Translations under genes and position numbers: made by a program | Assembly: GCA_944372055.1 (NCBI GenBank) | Contig: CALVYF010000007.1 | Span: forward strand, 1 to 44,115 | From: an uncultured Bacilli bacterium | Lineage (GTDB): Bacteria > Bacillota_I > Bacilli_A > RF39 > UBA660 | Direction: 5' to 3' | DNA: 44,115 bases | The notes under the pieces: model-generated | What the model was told of the DNA's origin: nothing | Seen by the model: the letters and a program-made list of their open reading frames with translations, nothing else | Database searches by the model: none | Shown here: positions 1 to 8,330 of the stretch, piece after piece | Position numbering within the stretch: the first letter of the stretch is position 1 | Layout: each line of letters opens with the position of its first letter

Positions 1-2367
1 GGTTATACACCTGATAAACCTCATAAAAAGAGTGCTAGAATTGTCGGAGATGTTATGGGTAAATATCATCCACATGGTGACTCTAGTATTTATGAGGCTA
101 TGGTTCGTATGGCACAAGATTTTTCATATCGTTATATGTTAGTTGATGGTCATGGAAACTTTGGTAATATTGAAGGTTATGGTGCAGCAGCAATGCGTTA
201 TACTGAATCTCGTTTATCTAAGATTTCTTTGGAATTACTTAGAAATATTAATAAGGATACTGTAGATTTTGTACCTAACTTTGATGAATCTGAGAAAGAA
301 CCTGAAATATTACCATCTAGATTCCCTAATATTTTAGTTAATGGTACTATGGGAATTGCTGTTGGTATGGCCACAAATATTCCACCACATAATTTAAAAG
401 AGGTTATTGACGGATGTATTGCTTATATTGACAATCCTGATATTGATGTTGATGGATTAATGCAATATATTAAGGGACCTGATTTTCCAACGGGTGCAAC
501 CATTTTAGGTAATAGTGGTATTAAGAAGGCTTATGAAACGGGTAGAGGAAGTATTACTATTCGTAGTAAAGCTAGAATCGAAGAAAAAAATGGTAGACAT
601 TATATTATTGTAGACGAAGTTCCTTATGGAATTAATACGTTAGAATTAAAGAATAAAGTAGCTGAACTTGTTCATAATAAAGTGATTGATGGAATTACCG
701 ATTATCACACAGACTTAAAAGATGGTATTAAGATTACTATTACTCTTAAGAAAGATGCTAATCCTCAAGTTGTTCTTAATAATTTGTATAAGCATACTGC
801 TTTTCAAACAAATTATGGAATTATTTTCTTGATGTTGGATCAAGGAGTTCCAAAAACTTTGGGATTAAAGGATATTATTTCTAAGTATATTGATTATCAA
901 AAAGAAATTATTATTCGTCGTACAAAGTTTGATTTAGCTAAGGATGAAGCTAGAGCTCATATTTTAGAGGGATTAAAGATTGCCTTAGATCATATTGATG
1001 AAATAATTCAATTGATTAAGTCAGCTAAGAATGATGAAGAGGCTATGATTGGTCTTAGAAATAACTATAAATTGTCAGAAGCTCAAGCACAAGCTATCTT
1101 AGAGATGAAATTAAGACGCTTGACAGGTTTAGAAAGAGATAAAATTGAAAATGAATTGCAAGAATTACTTGCTGAAATTGAGGAGTTGAAGTCTATTTTG
1201 GCAAGTGAGGCTAAAGTGTTACAAATTATTAAGGATGAAATGACTGAAATTAAGAATAAATATGGCGATGAACGTCGTACAAATATTGATATGACAGCCA
1301 TAGAATATATTGAAGATGAGTCATTAATTCCTGTTGAAGATATTATTGTTACGTTAACAAATAAGGGTTATATTAAGAGACTAAAAGCTGATACTTATAA
1401 GACACAAAACCGTGGTGGTGTAGGTATCAAAGGTATGTCTACGAATGAAGAAGACTTTGTAGAACAATTAGTTTCTATGAAAACGCATGACTATATTTTA
1501 TTCTTCTCTAATAGAGGTAGAATTTATAGGATGAAAGGTTATGAAGTTCCTGAATTTAGTAGGCAATCTAAGGGATTACCAATTATTAACTTGTTACAGT
1601 TAGAAAAAGAAGAAAACATTAGTTCGATAATTTCTTTATCTGCTGATAATGAAGAGCATAAATATTTGGTTTTTGTTACTAAGAATGGAATCATTAAACG
1701 TACAAAATTGTCTGAATTTGATAATATTCGTAAGAGTGGTAAGATTGCGATAACATTAAAAGAAGATGACGAATTGATTTATGTAGGAGTTACTACAGGG
1801 AATGATGAGATTGCTATCGGTGCTAATAATGGTCGAATGGTTCGTTTTAATGAGGATGAAGTTCGCGTTATGGGACGTAGTGCTTCTGGTGTTAAAGGAA
1901 TTGAACTTGAAGATAGTAAAGTTATAGGCGCTGAAGTTATTAAGCCAAATCAGTTGATTCTTATCGTTACAGAGAATGGATATGGTAAAAAATCTGAAAT
2001 CGAAGAATATCGTTTAACTCACCGTGGAAGTAAAGGGGTTAAAGCTCTTAATATTACTGATAAAAATGGTATGATGGTTGCTTTAAAATGTGTAAATCCG
2101 GGTGATGATTATGATTTGATGATTATGACTGATAGTGGAATTATTATTAAATTACCATTAGAGCAGGTGTCTACATTAAAACGTGCTACTCAGGGTGTTA
2201 GATTGATTAATTTGAAAGACGATCAAAAAGTTTCTACTGTAGCAGTTGTGGAAAAGGAAGAAATAGAAGAAAACACAGAAAGTAATGATGATGAAGCTAC
2301 GCCAGCACCTGTGGAAAAAGAAGTTTCAAATGAAGAAAAAACGCAGAATGCTGAAAAAGATGACTAA
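1..2367 (+). CDS. gyrA: DNA gyrase subunit A (5' end outside window)
   Basis: This is the breakage-reunion subunit of the type II topoisomerase that introduces negative supercoils with GyrB. The reading frame is open from base 1, and the first visible residues ([18 protein letters not shown]) are the conserved GyrA core, so about 55 N-terminal residues lie outside the window. The catalytic tyrosine is in AAMRYTE (codon at 199-201). In the quinolone-determining region the Ser equivalent to E. coli Ser83 is kept and the position equivalent to Asp87 is Glu, as is common in Gram-positives, so no classic resistance change is seen. The C-terminal beta-pinwheel carries a GyrA-box-like QNRGGVG, and the protein ends in an acidic Glu/Asp-rich tail. 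A strong terminator follows. The first ATG in the window (55) is internal to the gene. Confidence 0.98.
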   Translation, partial: GYTPDKPHKKSARIVGDVMGKYHPHGDSSIYEAMVRMAQDFSYRYMLVDGHGNFGNIEGYGAAAMRYTESRLSKISLELLRNINKDTVDFVPNFDESEKEPEILPSRFPNILVNGTMGIAVGMATNIPPHNLKEVIDGCIAYIDNPDIDVDGLMQYIKGPDFPTGATILGNSGIKKAYETGRGSITIRSKARIEEKNGRHYIIVDEVPYGINTLELKNKVAELVHNKVIDGITDYHTDLKDGIKITITLKKDANPQVVLNNLYKHTAFQTNYGIIFLMLDQGVPKTLGLKDIISKYIDYQKEIIIRRTKFDLAKDEARAHILEGLKIALDHIDEIIQLIKSAKNDEEAMIGLRNNYKLSEAQAQAILEMKLRRLTGLERDKIENELQELLAEIEELKSILASEAKVLQIIKDEMTEIKNKYGDERRTNIDMTAIEYIEDESLIPVEDIIVTLTNKGYIKRLKADTYKTQNRGGVGIKGMSTNEEDFVEQLVSMKTHDYILFFSNRGRIYRMKGYEVPEFSRQSKGLPIINLLQLEKEENISSIISLSADNEEHKYLVFVTKNGIIKRTKLSEFDNIRKSGKIAITLKEDDELIYVGVTTGNDEIAIGANNGRMVRFNEDEVRVMGRSASGVKGIELEDSKVIGAEVIKPNQLILIVTENGYGKKSEIEEYRLTHRGSKGVKALNITDKNGMMVALKCVNPGDDYDLMIMTDSGIIIKLPLEQVSTLKRATQGVRLINLKDDQKVSTVAVVEKEEIEENTESNDDEATPAPVEKEVSNEEKTQNAEKDD

Positions 2368-2397
2368 TTTATTAAAGTAATAAGTTATAAAAAAATT

Positions 2398-2434
2398 AAA
2401 AGCAAAAATTGAATTTCAATTTTTGCTTTTTTTC
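2398..2434 (+). terminator. Rho-independent terminator of gyrA
   Basis: A perfect 13-base inverted repeat (2401-2413 against 2415-2427) is flanked by A's on the left and a run of T's on the right. It lies 30 bases after the gyrA stop. Confidence 0.93.
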
Positions 2435-2513
2435 TTTTGCGTTTTGATTTGTTTATATATCAACATATGTGTGTTTTGTATTTTTTCTTTATGCGTATTT
2501 TTTATATTTTATC

Positions 2514-2522
2514 TGTGGATAA
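2514..2522 (-). promoter_or_regulatory. DnaA box
   Basis: TGTGGATAA is the exact reverse complement of the DnaA consensus TTATCCACA. Only one perfect copy was noticed here, so this is not by itself an origin. The main oriC is expected upstream near dnaA, outside the window. Confidence 0.5.
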
Positions 2523-2568
2523 AATATTTTGAAGAAATAAAAAATTTAAAACGCAATTTAGCAAAATT

Positions 2569-2582
2569 ATTTCCTGGGAAAT
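2569..2582. promoter_or_regulatory. Noc-binding-site-like palindrome 1
   Basis: ATTTCCTGGGAAAT differs at one base from the B. subtilis Noc binding sequence ATTTCCCGGGAAAT. It sits inside a longer near-palindrome (AAATT to the left, AATTT to the right). Noc is the nucleoid occlusion factor that keeps division off the chromosome. Confidence 0.75.
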
Positions 2583-2596
2583 AATTTAATGTTTTA

Positions 2597-2612
2597 TGTT
2601 CCACGTGGAACA
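2597..2612. promoter_or_regulatory. parS-like site 1
   Basis: TGTTCCACGTGGAACA is a perfect 16-base palindrome that differs at one base from the B. subtilis parS consensus TGTTNCACGTGAAACA. It is a likely loading site for the chromosome-segregation protein ParB/Spo0J. It starts 14 bases after Noc-like site 1. Confidence 0.85.
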
Positions 2613-2681
2613 TTTAAAAATATTTTTGTTATATGAAAGTAGTAGTTCATATTTAAAAAGAAAATGATGAGAGAAAAACTA

Positions 2682-2701
2682 TATCGGAGAAATGATTTTT
2701 A
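2682..2701 (+). repeat. Imperfect 20-base repeat, copy 1
   Basis: TATCGGAGAAATGATTTTTA matches copy 2 at 2784-2803 at 18 of 20 positions. I do not recognise the motif. Confidence 0.6.
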
Positions 2702-2783
2702 TTTAAATATTTATAATGTGATTTTTTTATAATTCGTTAATGTAATCGTTAATATGAAAAAGAAATTTATGTTTGAAGAGTTG

Positions 2784-2803
2784 TATCGGAGATATCATTT
2801 TTA
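2784..2803 (+). repeat. Imperfect 20-base repeat, copy 2
   Basis: TATCGGAGATATCATTTTTA is the second copy of the repeat, in direct orientation 102 bases after the first. It ends two bases before parS-like site 2. Confidence 0.6.
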
Positions 2804-2805
2804 GA

Positions 2806-2821
2806 AGTTTCACGTGGAACA
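2806..2821. promoter_or_regulatory. parS-like site 2
   Basis: AGTTTCACGTGGAACA reads TGTTCCACGTGAAACT on the other strand. That matches the B. subtilis parS consensus at all but the last base. Confidence 0.87.
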
Positions 2822-2860
2822 TTTTCTATTTTAGATTCTTATATTATATTGATATAAATT

Positions 2861-2874
2861 ATTTCCCGGGAAAT
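2861..2874. promoter_or_regulatory. Noc-binding-site-like palindrome 2
   Basis: ATTTCCCGGGAAAT is an exact match to the B. subtilis Noc consensus. It is followed 8 bases later by a half site (GGGAAAT at 2882-2888). Confidence 0.85.
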
Positions 2875-3087
2875 AATCTTTGGGAAATAATTTGTTTTTT
2901 GGTTAATTAATGTTGGTTTTTATCTCTAATTAATGTGATTATTAGATTTTAACAACACTTTTTTTACTGGGATTTCTTTATTTTAATAAATGAAATGTTA
3001 GAAAATATGGAAGTGTATTTTATATTTGTTTAATTATGTGATAAATTAGAAGTGAAATATATTTTATGGTGGTAAAATTTTAATAAT

Positions 3088-3103
3088 AGTTTCACGTGGA
3101 ACA
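3088..3103. promoter_or_regulatory. parS-like site 3
   Basis: AGTTTCACGTGGAACA is identical to parS-like site 2, in the same orientation and 282 bases further on. Confidence 0.87.
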
Positions 3104-3139
3104 TACAAATCGTTTTTTATAGATATTCTTTATTTATAG

Positions 3140-3168
3140 TTTACAAAGTTAATTGTTTGTATTAAAAT
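3140..3168 (+). promoter_or_regulatory. Sigma-A promoter of the SRP RNA
   Basis: TTTACA (3140-3145), a 17-base spacer and TAAAAT (3163-3168) predict a start at about 3175-3176. That is exactly where the RNA's terminal helix begins. Confidence 0.8.
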
Positions 3169-3175
3169 ATCTATA

Positions 3176-3250
3176 GCGCAATAAAAGTACTAGAAACAGG
3201 TCAGGACTGGGAAGTAGCAGCCTTAATAGTCAACTTTTATGTGCGCTTTT
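3176..3250 (+). ncRNA. ffs: Signal recognition particle RNA, small (4.5S-like) form
   Basis: This is the RNA scaffold of the signal recognition particle, which binds Ffh to target nascent membrane proteins. The conserved apical domain is visible at about 3196-3222: CAGGTCAGG, a short ACT/AGT stem closed by a GGGA tetraloop, then the asymmetric-loop signature AGCAGCC. The ends pair: GCGCA-ATAAAAGT (3176-3188) against ACTTTTATGTGCGC (3233-3246), with one bulged base. A T-rich stretch follows (3247-3255). The molecule is only about 75 nt, so there is no Alu domain, unlike the long SRP RNA of Bacillus. In B. subtilis the gene lies on the other side of tadA. Confidence 0.9.
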
Positions 3251-3265
3251 CTTTTGAGGTGGATT

Positions 3266-3715
3266 ATGGATTTAAAGTATATGGATATGGCTATAGAAGA
3301 AGCAAGAAAGGCTTTTGAAGAAGATGAAGTCCCTGTAGGGTGTGTAATTGTTAAAAATAATGAAATATTGGCTCTTACTCATAATAGAAAGGAACAGTTG
3401 AAATCTGCTACAAAGCATGCGGAAATCTTGGCTATAGAAGAAGCTTCTTCAAAACTTAATAATTGGAGATTAGATGGGTGTGATGTTTATATCACTTTAG
3501 AACCTTGTCCTATGTGTGCTAGTGCGTTAAAACAAGCGAGAGTTAGTCACATTTTCTGTGGATTGTCTAATTCTGATTTTAGAAATTACGAAATGGTTTT
3601 GAAAATTTTAGAGTCTGATAAAAATAATTCTAGTGTTTCTATTGTTAATAATTTAGCTGTGGAAAAAGTTGAAAGAATCATGAAGAGTTTTTTTACAAAT
3701 AGAAGAAATAGTTAG
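3266..3715 (+). CDS. tadA: tRNA-specific adenosine deaminase TadA
   Basis: TadA converts adenosine to inosine at the wobble position (A34) of tRNA-Arg(ACG), allowing one tRNA to read several CGN codons. The 149-residue protein has the cytidine/adenosine deaminase zinc site, HAE in KHAEILAIEEA and PCPMC, the catalytic Glu being in the first motif. An ATG at 3266 preceded by GAGGTGG is preferred. The open frame extends to 3239, but that would overlap the SRP RNA, and the family starts at MDLKYMDMAIEEA. It is followed by dnaX, as in Bacillus, and its stop codon lies in the loop of its own terminator. Confidence 0.95.
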   Translation: MDLKYMDMAIEEARKAFEEDEVPVGCVIVKNNEILALTHNRKEQLKSATKHAEILAIEEASSKLNNWRLDGCDVYITLEPCPMCASALKQARVSHIFCGLSNSDFRNYEMVLKILESDKNNSSVSIVNNLAVEKVERIMKSFFTNRRNS

Positions 3716-3733
3716 AAGTTTTCTTCTTTTTTT
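3701..3733 (+). terminator. Terminator overlapping the tadA stop
   Basis: AGAAGAAA (3701-3708) pairs with TTTCTTCT (3720-3727), followed by T's. The tadA stop codon is in the loop. Confidence 0.75.
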
Positions 3734-3734
3734 A

Positions 3735-3743
3735 TGGTATAAT
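3735..3743 (+). promoter_or_regulatory. Extended -10 promoter of dnaX
   Basis: TGGTATAAT is a consensus -10 with the TG extension, starting two bases after the T-run of the tadA terminator. No clear -35 is seen. Confidence 0.7.
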
Positions 3744-3768
3744 AAAAGTGTTTCTTGGAGGTGTGCCT

Positions 3769-5520
3769 ATGTATCAAGCTTTATATAGAAAGTATAGACC
3801 GCAAAATTTTGATGATGTGGTGGGTCAATCTTCTATTGTTAAGGTTTTAAAAAATTCAATTGAGCAGCATAAATTTTGTCATGCTTATATGTTTTTTGGG
3901 TCTAGAGGTACTGGAAAAACATCATTATCTAAAATCTTTGCAAAAGCTGTTAATTGTTTAGATCCTATTGATGGTAATCCTTGTGGAAAATGTAAAAACT
4001 GTTTAGCTGCTAGCGAAAAAGAATGTGTTGATATTTTAGAAATTGATGCTGCTTCTAATAATGGCGTTGATGAAATTCGTGAGTTGCGTAATAAGATTAA
4101 TTTAGTTCCAGCTGAATTAAAGTATAAGGTTTATATCATAGATGAGGTTCATATGTTATCAATAGGAGCATTTAATGCTTTATTAAAAACCTTGGAAGAG
4201 CCACCAGAACATGCAATTTTTATTTTAGCAACCACTGATCCTCAGAAGGTTCCTGAAACTATTATTTCTCGTTGTCAGTGTTTTTCTTTTCAAAGAATAT
4301 CTACTGATATGTTAATTCGTCGATTGGAATATGTTTGTAATTGTGAAAATATAAAGATAGAAAATGAAGTACTAAAGGAAATTGCTTTCGCAGCAGATGG
4401 GGGAATGAGAGATTCTTTGGGAATGCTTGATAAATTGAGCTCTTATACAGATGATTTGATCACAATGGATATTTATACTGAACTTAATGGGTTGATTACT
4501 AAAAGAGATTTAAAGATTTTTTCAGATTCTATATTTAGTTGTAATTTTAAGGAAGTATTATCCCAGATTACTAAGTTTAATGATTGTGGAAAAAATTTAG
4601 TTCAAATAACTTCACAATTTATGTATTATTTGAGAGATTTATTAGTGCATTATTATACAAAAACTAAAAATTGTGACTATGATATTAGTCTTGTGGAAAA
4701 ATTAATAACAGTTATAAACGAAAAAATGTTCGATATTAAAAAAAGTGGTAATCCTAAAATTTATATTGAAATATTATTGTTGAATTTTATGTCTTCTATT
4801 AACGGTGATTTTGTTGGAAAATCAAGTGATATTAAGGTTTCTCAAGAAAAAAATAGTGTTATTTTTAATGATAAAAAGAATGAATCTATTTCTGAAAAAA
4901 CTATTGAAACTTCTATTGTTAAAGAAGAGCCAATTGTGGTATCTGACGAAATAGTTGTTGATGATACTAAGGATGAAAAAAATGATTCTTTGGATGATGA
5001 TGTTTATTTAGAAGATAATGATAATTTGGATTCAAAAACAGTTGGGGATATTTTGAATTTAGATGAGATTATAAATGTTCGTATTAACAATGCTTTTGCT
5101 TTAGCGAATAAGCAAGTATTAACACAGGAGATGGAAAAACTTAGCCTTTTGAATGATTATACTTTTGATCAACAAATTGGATACTTAGTATGTGAAATTT
5201 TAAATTCTAAGTTTAGAGTTGCTAGCAATGATATTATTGTTCTTAGCTATGAATATGATTCTATTGTGCAACAAAATTTAGAACATTTAGAGCAAATGGA
5301 AGGTGTGTATAATAAATTGACTGGTTCTTCTAAAAAATTTGCTATTATTACAGATAATCAATGGAATGAATTAAAATCTGAATATATTAGTCATTTGAAG
5401 AATGGTGAACATTATGAAATAAAAGAGGAGCCGGAGAAACTGTTTAAAAAAGAAGAAACTAATGATATAATATCTAATGATGCCGCTTCTATATTTGGCG
5501 ATATCGTAGAATTTGATTAA
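3769..5520 (+). CDS. dnaX: DNA polymerase III subunits gamma/tau
   Basis: This is the motor subunit of the clamp loader, which opens and loads the sliding clamp and links the polymerase to the helicase. The 583-residue protein has the AAA+ Walker A GSRGTGKTS (44-52), a four-cysteine zinc module (C63, C72, C75, C78), Walker B DEVHML (125-130) and the SRC sensor. A long acidic linker (from about residue 370) precedes the tau-type C-terminal domain. The start is ATG 3769 behind GGAGGTG; an upstream in-frame GTG (3748) lacks a ribosome binding site. ybaB and recR follow closely, as in Bacillus. I saw no clear programmed-frameshift site for a separate gamma. Confidence 0.96.
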   Translation: MYQALYRKYRPQNFDDVVGQSSIVKVLKNSIEQHKFCHAYMFFGSRGTGKTSLSKIFAKAVNCLDPIDGNPCGKCKNCLAASEKECVDILEIDAASNNGVDEIRELRNKINLVPAELKYKVYIIDEVHMLSIGAFNALLKTLEEPPEHAIFILATTDPQKVPETIISRCQCFSFQRISTDMLIRRLEYVCNCENIKIENEVLKEIAFAADGGMRDSLGMLDKLSSYTDDLITMDIYTELNGLITKRDLKIFSDSIFSCNFKEVLSQITKFNDCGKNLVQITSQFMYYLRDLLVHYYTKTKNCDYDISLVEKLITVINEKMFDIKKSGNPKIYIEILLLNFMSSINGDFVGKSSDIKVSQEKNSVIFNDKKNESISEKTIETSIVKEEPIVVSDEIVVDDTKDEKNDSLDDDVYLEDNDNLDSKTVGDILNLDEIINVRINNAFALANKQVLTQEMEKLSLLNDYTFDQQIGYLVCEILNSKFRVASNDIIVLSYEYDSIVQQNLEHLEQMEGVYNKLTGSSKKFAIITDNQWNELKSEYISHLKNGEHYEIKEEPEKLFKKEETNDIISNDAASIFGDIVEFD

Positions 5521-5533
5521 AAGGAGAAGATTT

Positions 5534-5830
5534 ATGAATATACAAGCAATGATGAAACAAGCACAAAAATTACAAAAAGATATGATGAATGTAAAGGAAG
5601 AAATTGATTCTAAAGAATTTGTAGGGGAAAGTTCTTTAGTAAAAGTAACTTTAAAAGGTACAAAAGAAATCGTAAAAGTAGAAATCGATAAATCTAATGC
5701 TTTAGATGCTGAAGATTTAGAGATGTTAGAAGACATGATTATGGTAGCAGTAAATGAAGCTATGAAGAAAATTGATGAAGAAACAGAAAAGAAAATGGGA
5801 AAATTTGGTAATATACCTGGATTATTTTAA
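5534..5830 (+). CDS. ybaB: YbaB/EbfC family nucleoid-associated protein
   Basis: This small DNA-binding protein belongs to the YbaB/EbfC family, encoded almost invariably between dnaX and recR. It is thought to be a homodimer that binds or bends DNA; its exact role is unsettled. It has 98 residues with the typical start MNIQAMMKQAQKLQKDM, a charged middle and a Met/Gly-rich end (KMGKFGNIPGLF). AAGGAG at 5521-5526 sets the start at ATG 5534. Confidence 0.93.
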   Translation: MNIQAMMKQAQKLQKDMMNVKEEIDSKEFVGESSLVKVTLKGTKEIVKVEIDKSNALDAEDLEMLEDMIMVAVNEAMKKIDEETEKKMGKFGNIPGLF

Positions 5831-5838
5831 GTTGATTT

Positions 5839-6435
5839 ATGTATCCTGAGAGTATTAAAAATTTAATAGAATCTTTTAAATATTTACCAGGTATTGGTGA
5901 AAAAACTGCTGAGCGTTTAGCTTTTTCTGTTTTGGATTTAGAGGATGAGCAAGTTGAACTTTTTTCAGATAGTTTGAATAAAGTAAAAGAAAATATTCAT
6001 CCTTGTCCTATTTGCAATACATTTACTGATACAGATGTTTGTTTTGTTTGTTCTGATGTAGGAAGAGATAAAAGCACTTTATGTGTAGTAGAAGATACTA
6101 AAAATGTATTTTTGTTTGAAAAATTAGGCATGTTCCATGGTATGTTTCATGTTTTAGATGGATTGATTTCTCCTCTTGATGGTATAAATCCTGAGGATAT
6201 TGGATTGGATAAGTTGATTGAACGAATCAAGGAAGAACAATTTAAAGAGGTTATTTTTGCTTTTCGTCCTAGTATTGAAGGAGAAACTACAGCTTTATAT
6301 ATTAAGAGAGTTTTAGAAGGGATGGGAGTAAAAGTTACTCGACTTGCTAGTGGTGTTCCTATGGGAGCTGATATGGAATATGTTGATAGTCTTACTTTAG
6401 AACGAGCTTTGAATGATAGAAAAGAAATAGAATAA
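5839..6435 (+). CDS. recR: Recombination mediator protein RecR
   Basis: RecR acts with RecF and RecO in loading RecA at gapped or damaged DNA. The 198-residue protein shows the family layout: an N-terminal helix-hairpin-helix (LPGIGEKTAERLAF), a C4 zinc finger (CPIC...CFVC), a Toprim domain starting LCVVEDTKN, and a C-terminal end with ASGVPMGADMEYVD. It starts 9 bases after ybaB with no obvious Shine-Dalgarno, so translation may be coupled to ybaB. Its stop codon lies inside the -35 of the putative sigma-E promoter of bofA. Confidence 0.96.
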   Translation: MYPESIKNLIESFKYLPGIGEKTAERLAFSVLDLEDEQVELFSDSLNKVKENIHPCPICNTFTDTDVCFVCSDVGRDKSTLCVVEDTKNVFLFEKLGMFHGMFHVLDGLISPLDGINPEDIGLDKLIERIKEEQFKEVIFAFRPSIEGETTALYIKRVLEGMGVKVTRLASGVPMGADMEYVDSLTLERALNDRKEIE

Positions 6436-6457
6436 AAGCTGTATTTTTTCATATTTT
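6430..6457 (+). promoter_or_regulatory. Candidate sigma-E promoter of bofA
   Basis: GAATAAA (6430-6436), a 13-base spacer and CATATTTT (6450-6457). The layout matches those before yabG and yabP and resembles the mother-cell sigma-E consensus (about KMATATT, then CATACAMT). Confidence 0.5.
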
Positions 6458-6476
6458 TTATCGAGGAGATAATGAT

Positions 6477-6662
6477 ATGAAAAAAATAGTTGGAATTGTT
6501 AAAAAGATTGTTATTAGTGGGTTCCTTTTATATGGTTATAATTTGATTGCAGTTAATTTTAATATGATTTTACCAATTAATTTTATAACTTTGTTTTCTG
6601 TAGCTTTCTTGGGAGCTCCAGCACTAATTGCATTAGTGTTATTTAAAATTTTGATTTTATAA
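6477..6662 (+). CDS. bofA: Pro-sigma-K processing inhibitor BofA family
   Basis: BofA is a mother-cell membrane protein that, in Bacillus, holds the SpoIVFB protease inactive and so delays activation of sigma-K until the forespore signals. The 61-residue protein is nearly all membrane: two hydrophobic stretches with the family signature NxIxP-x-NxxT followed by LGxPxxxAL (ILPINFITLF, FLGAPALIALVLFK). It is shorter at the N-terminus than the 87-residue B. subtilis protein. Its position just after recR is the same as in B. subtilis. GAGGAG at 6463-6468 supports the start. Confidence 0.85.
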   Translation: MKKIVGIVKKIVISGFLLYGYNLIAVNFNMILPINFITLFSVAFLGAPALIALVLFKILIL

Positions 6663-6674
6663 TAGGTGATGTTT

Positions 6675-7526
6675 ATGAATGATTTAACTTATGTACAAGA
6701 ACGATTTATTAATTATATTGAAAAAATTATGCAATCTAATAAGTTATCTCATTCTTATTTAATAGAATTAGGGGATTTCTCTTTAGAGTTTCCCCTTGTT
6801 TTGTTGTTTGTTAAAATGATTTTATGTTCAGAGTCTGTTAATAAAGTGACAGATTTAAATTGTAATCGTTGTAATAGTTGTAGATTGATTGATGAAAATA
6901 GTTTTCCTGATTTACAAATTATTGAGGCTGAGGGTAATCAGATAAAAAAGAGTCAACTTTTATCTTTGAAAGATGAGTATCAAAATAAATCTTTGATAGG
7001 TCAGAGAAGAGTTTATATCATTAAGAATGCTGAAAAATTGAACCCATCTTCTGCTAATACTATATTGAAGTTTTTGGAGGAGCCAGAAGAGGGTATTATT
7101 GCTATATTACTTACTAGTAATCGTTATCAAGTGTTGGATACAATTTTATCTAGATGTCAAGTTTTGTCTTTATTGGATGATTCTGATTTTGGAGATATTG
7201 ATGATAATGTTATGACTTTTATGAAGTATCTTGCTCACCCTGAAGATTTATTTACTCGCTATAAAGAAATTTATGATTCAATATTACCTGATAAAGAGAC
7301 TGCTAAAGAAATGTTTTTTGCTATTGAGAAAATCCTTATTAACTATTTATCTACTAAATCTCAAGAAAATGAGAATTCTAACTTGTCTTTTTTAGATAGT
7401 GTTGATACTAATATACTTTTATCTTATATTACTATAATTGAAGAAGAAATTCCTAAATTGGTGTATAATATAAATTATAAATTGTGGTTAGATTGTATTT
7501 ATTCTAGATTTGTGGAGGTGAAATAG
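6675..7526 (+). CDS. holB: DNA polymerase III subunit delta'
   Basis: The delta' subunit is the stator of the clamp loader that contains DnaX. The 283-residue protein has the DnaX-like fold with a cysteine zinc module (CNRCNSC) and the SRC motif (ILSRCQVLSL), but no functional Walker A P-loop, as expected for delta'. ATG 6675 is chosen because AGGTGAT sits at the spacing used elsewhere in the window; in-frame GTG and ATG codons at 6666 and 6669 overlap that ribosome binding site. It abuts ricT directly. Confidence 0.93.
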   Translation: MNDLTYVQERFINYIEKIMQSNKLSHSYLIELGDFSLEFPLVLLFVKMILCSESVNKVTDLNCNRCNSCRLIDENSFPDLQIIEAEGNQIKKSQLLSLKDEYQNKSLIGQRRVYIIKNAEKLNPSSANTILKFLEEPEEGIIAILLTSNRYQVLDTILSRCQVLSLLDDSDFGDIDDNVMTFMKYLAHPEDLFTRYKEIYDSILPDKETAKEMFFAIEKILINYLSTKSQENENSNLSFLDSVDTNILLSYITIIEEEIPKLVYNINYKLWLDCIYSRFVEVK

Positions 7527-8330
7527 ATGCAGAAAGTTGTTCAAGTTATGTTTCCTGTTACTAAGGTTTTGGCATATTTTGATTCCAGTGAATTGGATTT
7601 AGTTGTTAATGATCTAGTAATTGTTGAAACTGAATCTGGTCTTGATTCAGGTATTATAAAGAAAGCTTCTTATATGGAAAAAGAAGAAAATTTACCTGAT
7701 TCTGTAAAAAAAGTTGTTAGAAAAGTTTCCGATGATGATAGAAAAATCTTATCTGAAAATGATGAAAAAGCAAAAAAAGCCCTAGAAGTAGCTAGAAAAT
7801 ATAGTAATGATTTAGATTTGAATATGGGGTTTGTAGATTGTTATTATACTTTTGATAAGAGTCAGTTGGTTTTTTCTTTTGTTGCGGATAACAGAGTTGA
7901 TTTTAGAGAGTTAGCTAAAAAGTTAGCTCAGAAATATAAAACTCGTATTGAACTTCGACAAATTGGTGTACGTGATAAAGCTAAGAAAGTAGGAGGATTA
8001 GGACCTTGTGGATTATTTTTATGTTGTCATACGTTTTTGACTGATTTTAATAGTGTGTCTATTAATATGGCTAAGAATCAATTTTTAGCTTTAAATCCTT
8101 CTAAAATTAATGGAATTTGTGGTAGACTTTTGTGTTGTCTTGGATATGAAAATGATTTATATACAGAATTAAAAAAAGGATATCCTAAAATGGGAAGTGT
8201 AGTGGAAACTGAATCTGGTATAGGAAAAGTCTCTTCTATTGATGTTTTTAAAGGGACTTTTCAAGTTGATTTAAAGGAAAAAGGGATTGTTGAGATGAAG
8301 AAGGAAGAATATCATGGAAGTGTTGAATGA
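7527..8330 (+). CDS. ricT: PSP1-domain protein RicT (YaaT)
   Basis: In B. subtilis RicT forms the Fe-S-containing Y-complex with RicA and RicF, which affects RNase Y-dependent mRNA maturation and is needed for sporulation and competence. The 267-residue protein has the PSP1 core and the paired cysteine motifs CGLFLCCH and CGRLLCC that hold the cluster. It starts at the base after the holB stop, with GAGGTG inside holB. The downstream yabA found in Bacillus is missing; trmN6 overlaps the end instead. Confidence 0.93.
   Translation: MQKVVQVMFPVTKVLAYFDSSELDLVVNDLVIVETESGLDSGIIKKASYMEKEENLPDSVKKVVRKVSDDDRKILSENDEKAKKALEVARKYSNDLDLNMGFVDCYYTFDKSQLVFSFVADNRVDFRELAKKLAQKYKTRIELRQIGVRDKAKKVGGLGPCGLFLCCHTFLTDFNSVSINMAKNQFLALNPSKINGICGRLLCCLGYENDLYTELKKGYPKMGSVVETESGIGKVSSIDVFKGTFQVDLKEKGIVEMKKEEYHGSVE

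Larger units (their letters stand above)
2435..3139. other. Large AT-rich non-coding gap with chromosome-organisation sites
   Basis: About 700 bases between the gyrA terminator and the SRP RNA promoter contain no convincing coding frame. The stretch holds three parS-like palindromes, two Noc-box-like palindromes, one DnaA box and a 20-base imperfect repeat, each listed separately. In a window where gaps are usually under 100 bases, this length and content suggest a chromosome-organising (centromere-like) region rather than decayed coding DNA. That role is inferred. Confidence 0.7.

Noticed and set aside
2514-2522. The gyrA-tadA gap as the replication origin itself
   Set aside because: Only one perfect DnaA box was seen, with no cluster; the origin is expected upstream near dnaA. 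The region is better explained by parS and Noc sites.
5371-5736. Open frame of 121 codons on the minus strand across dnaX and ybaB
   Set aside because: It lies antisense to two well-identified genes, has low-complexity hydrophobic content and no ribosome binding site.
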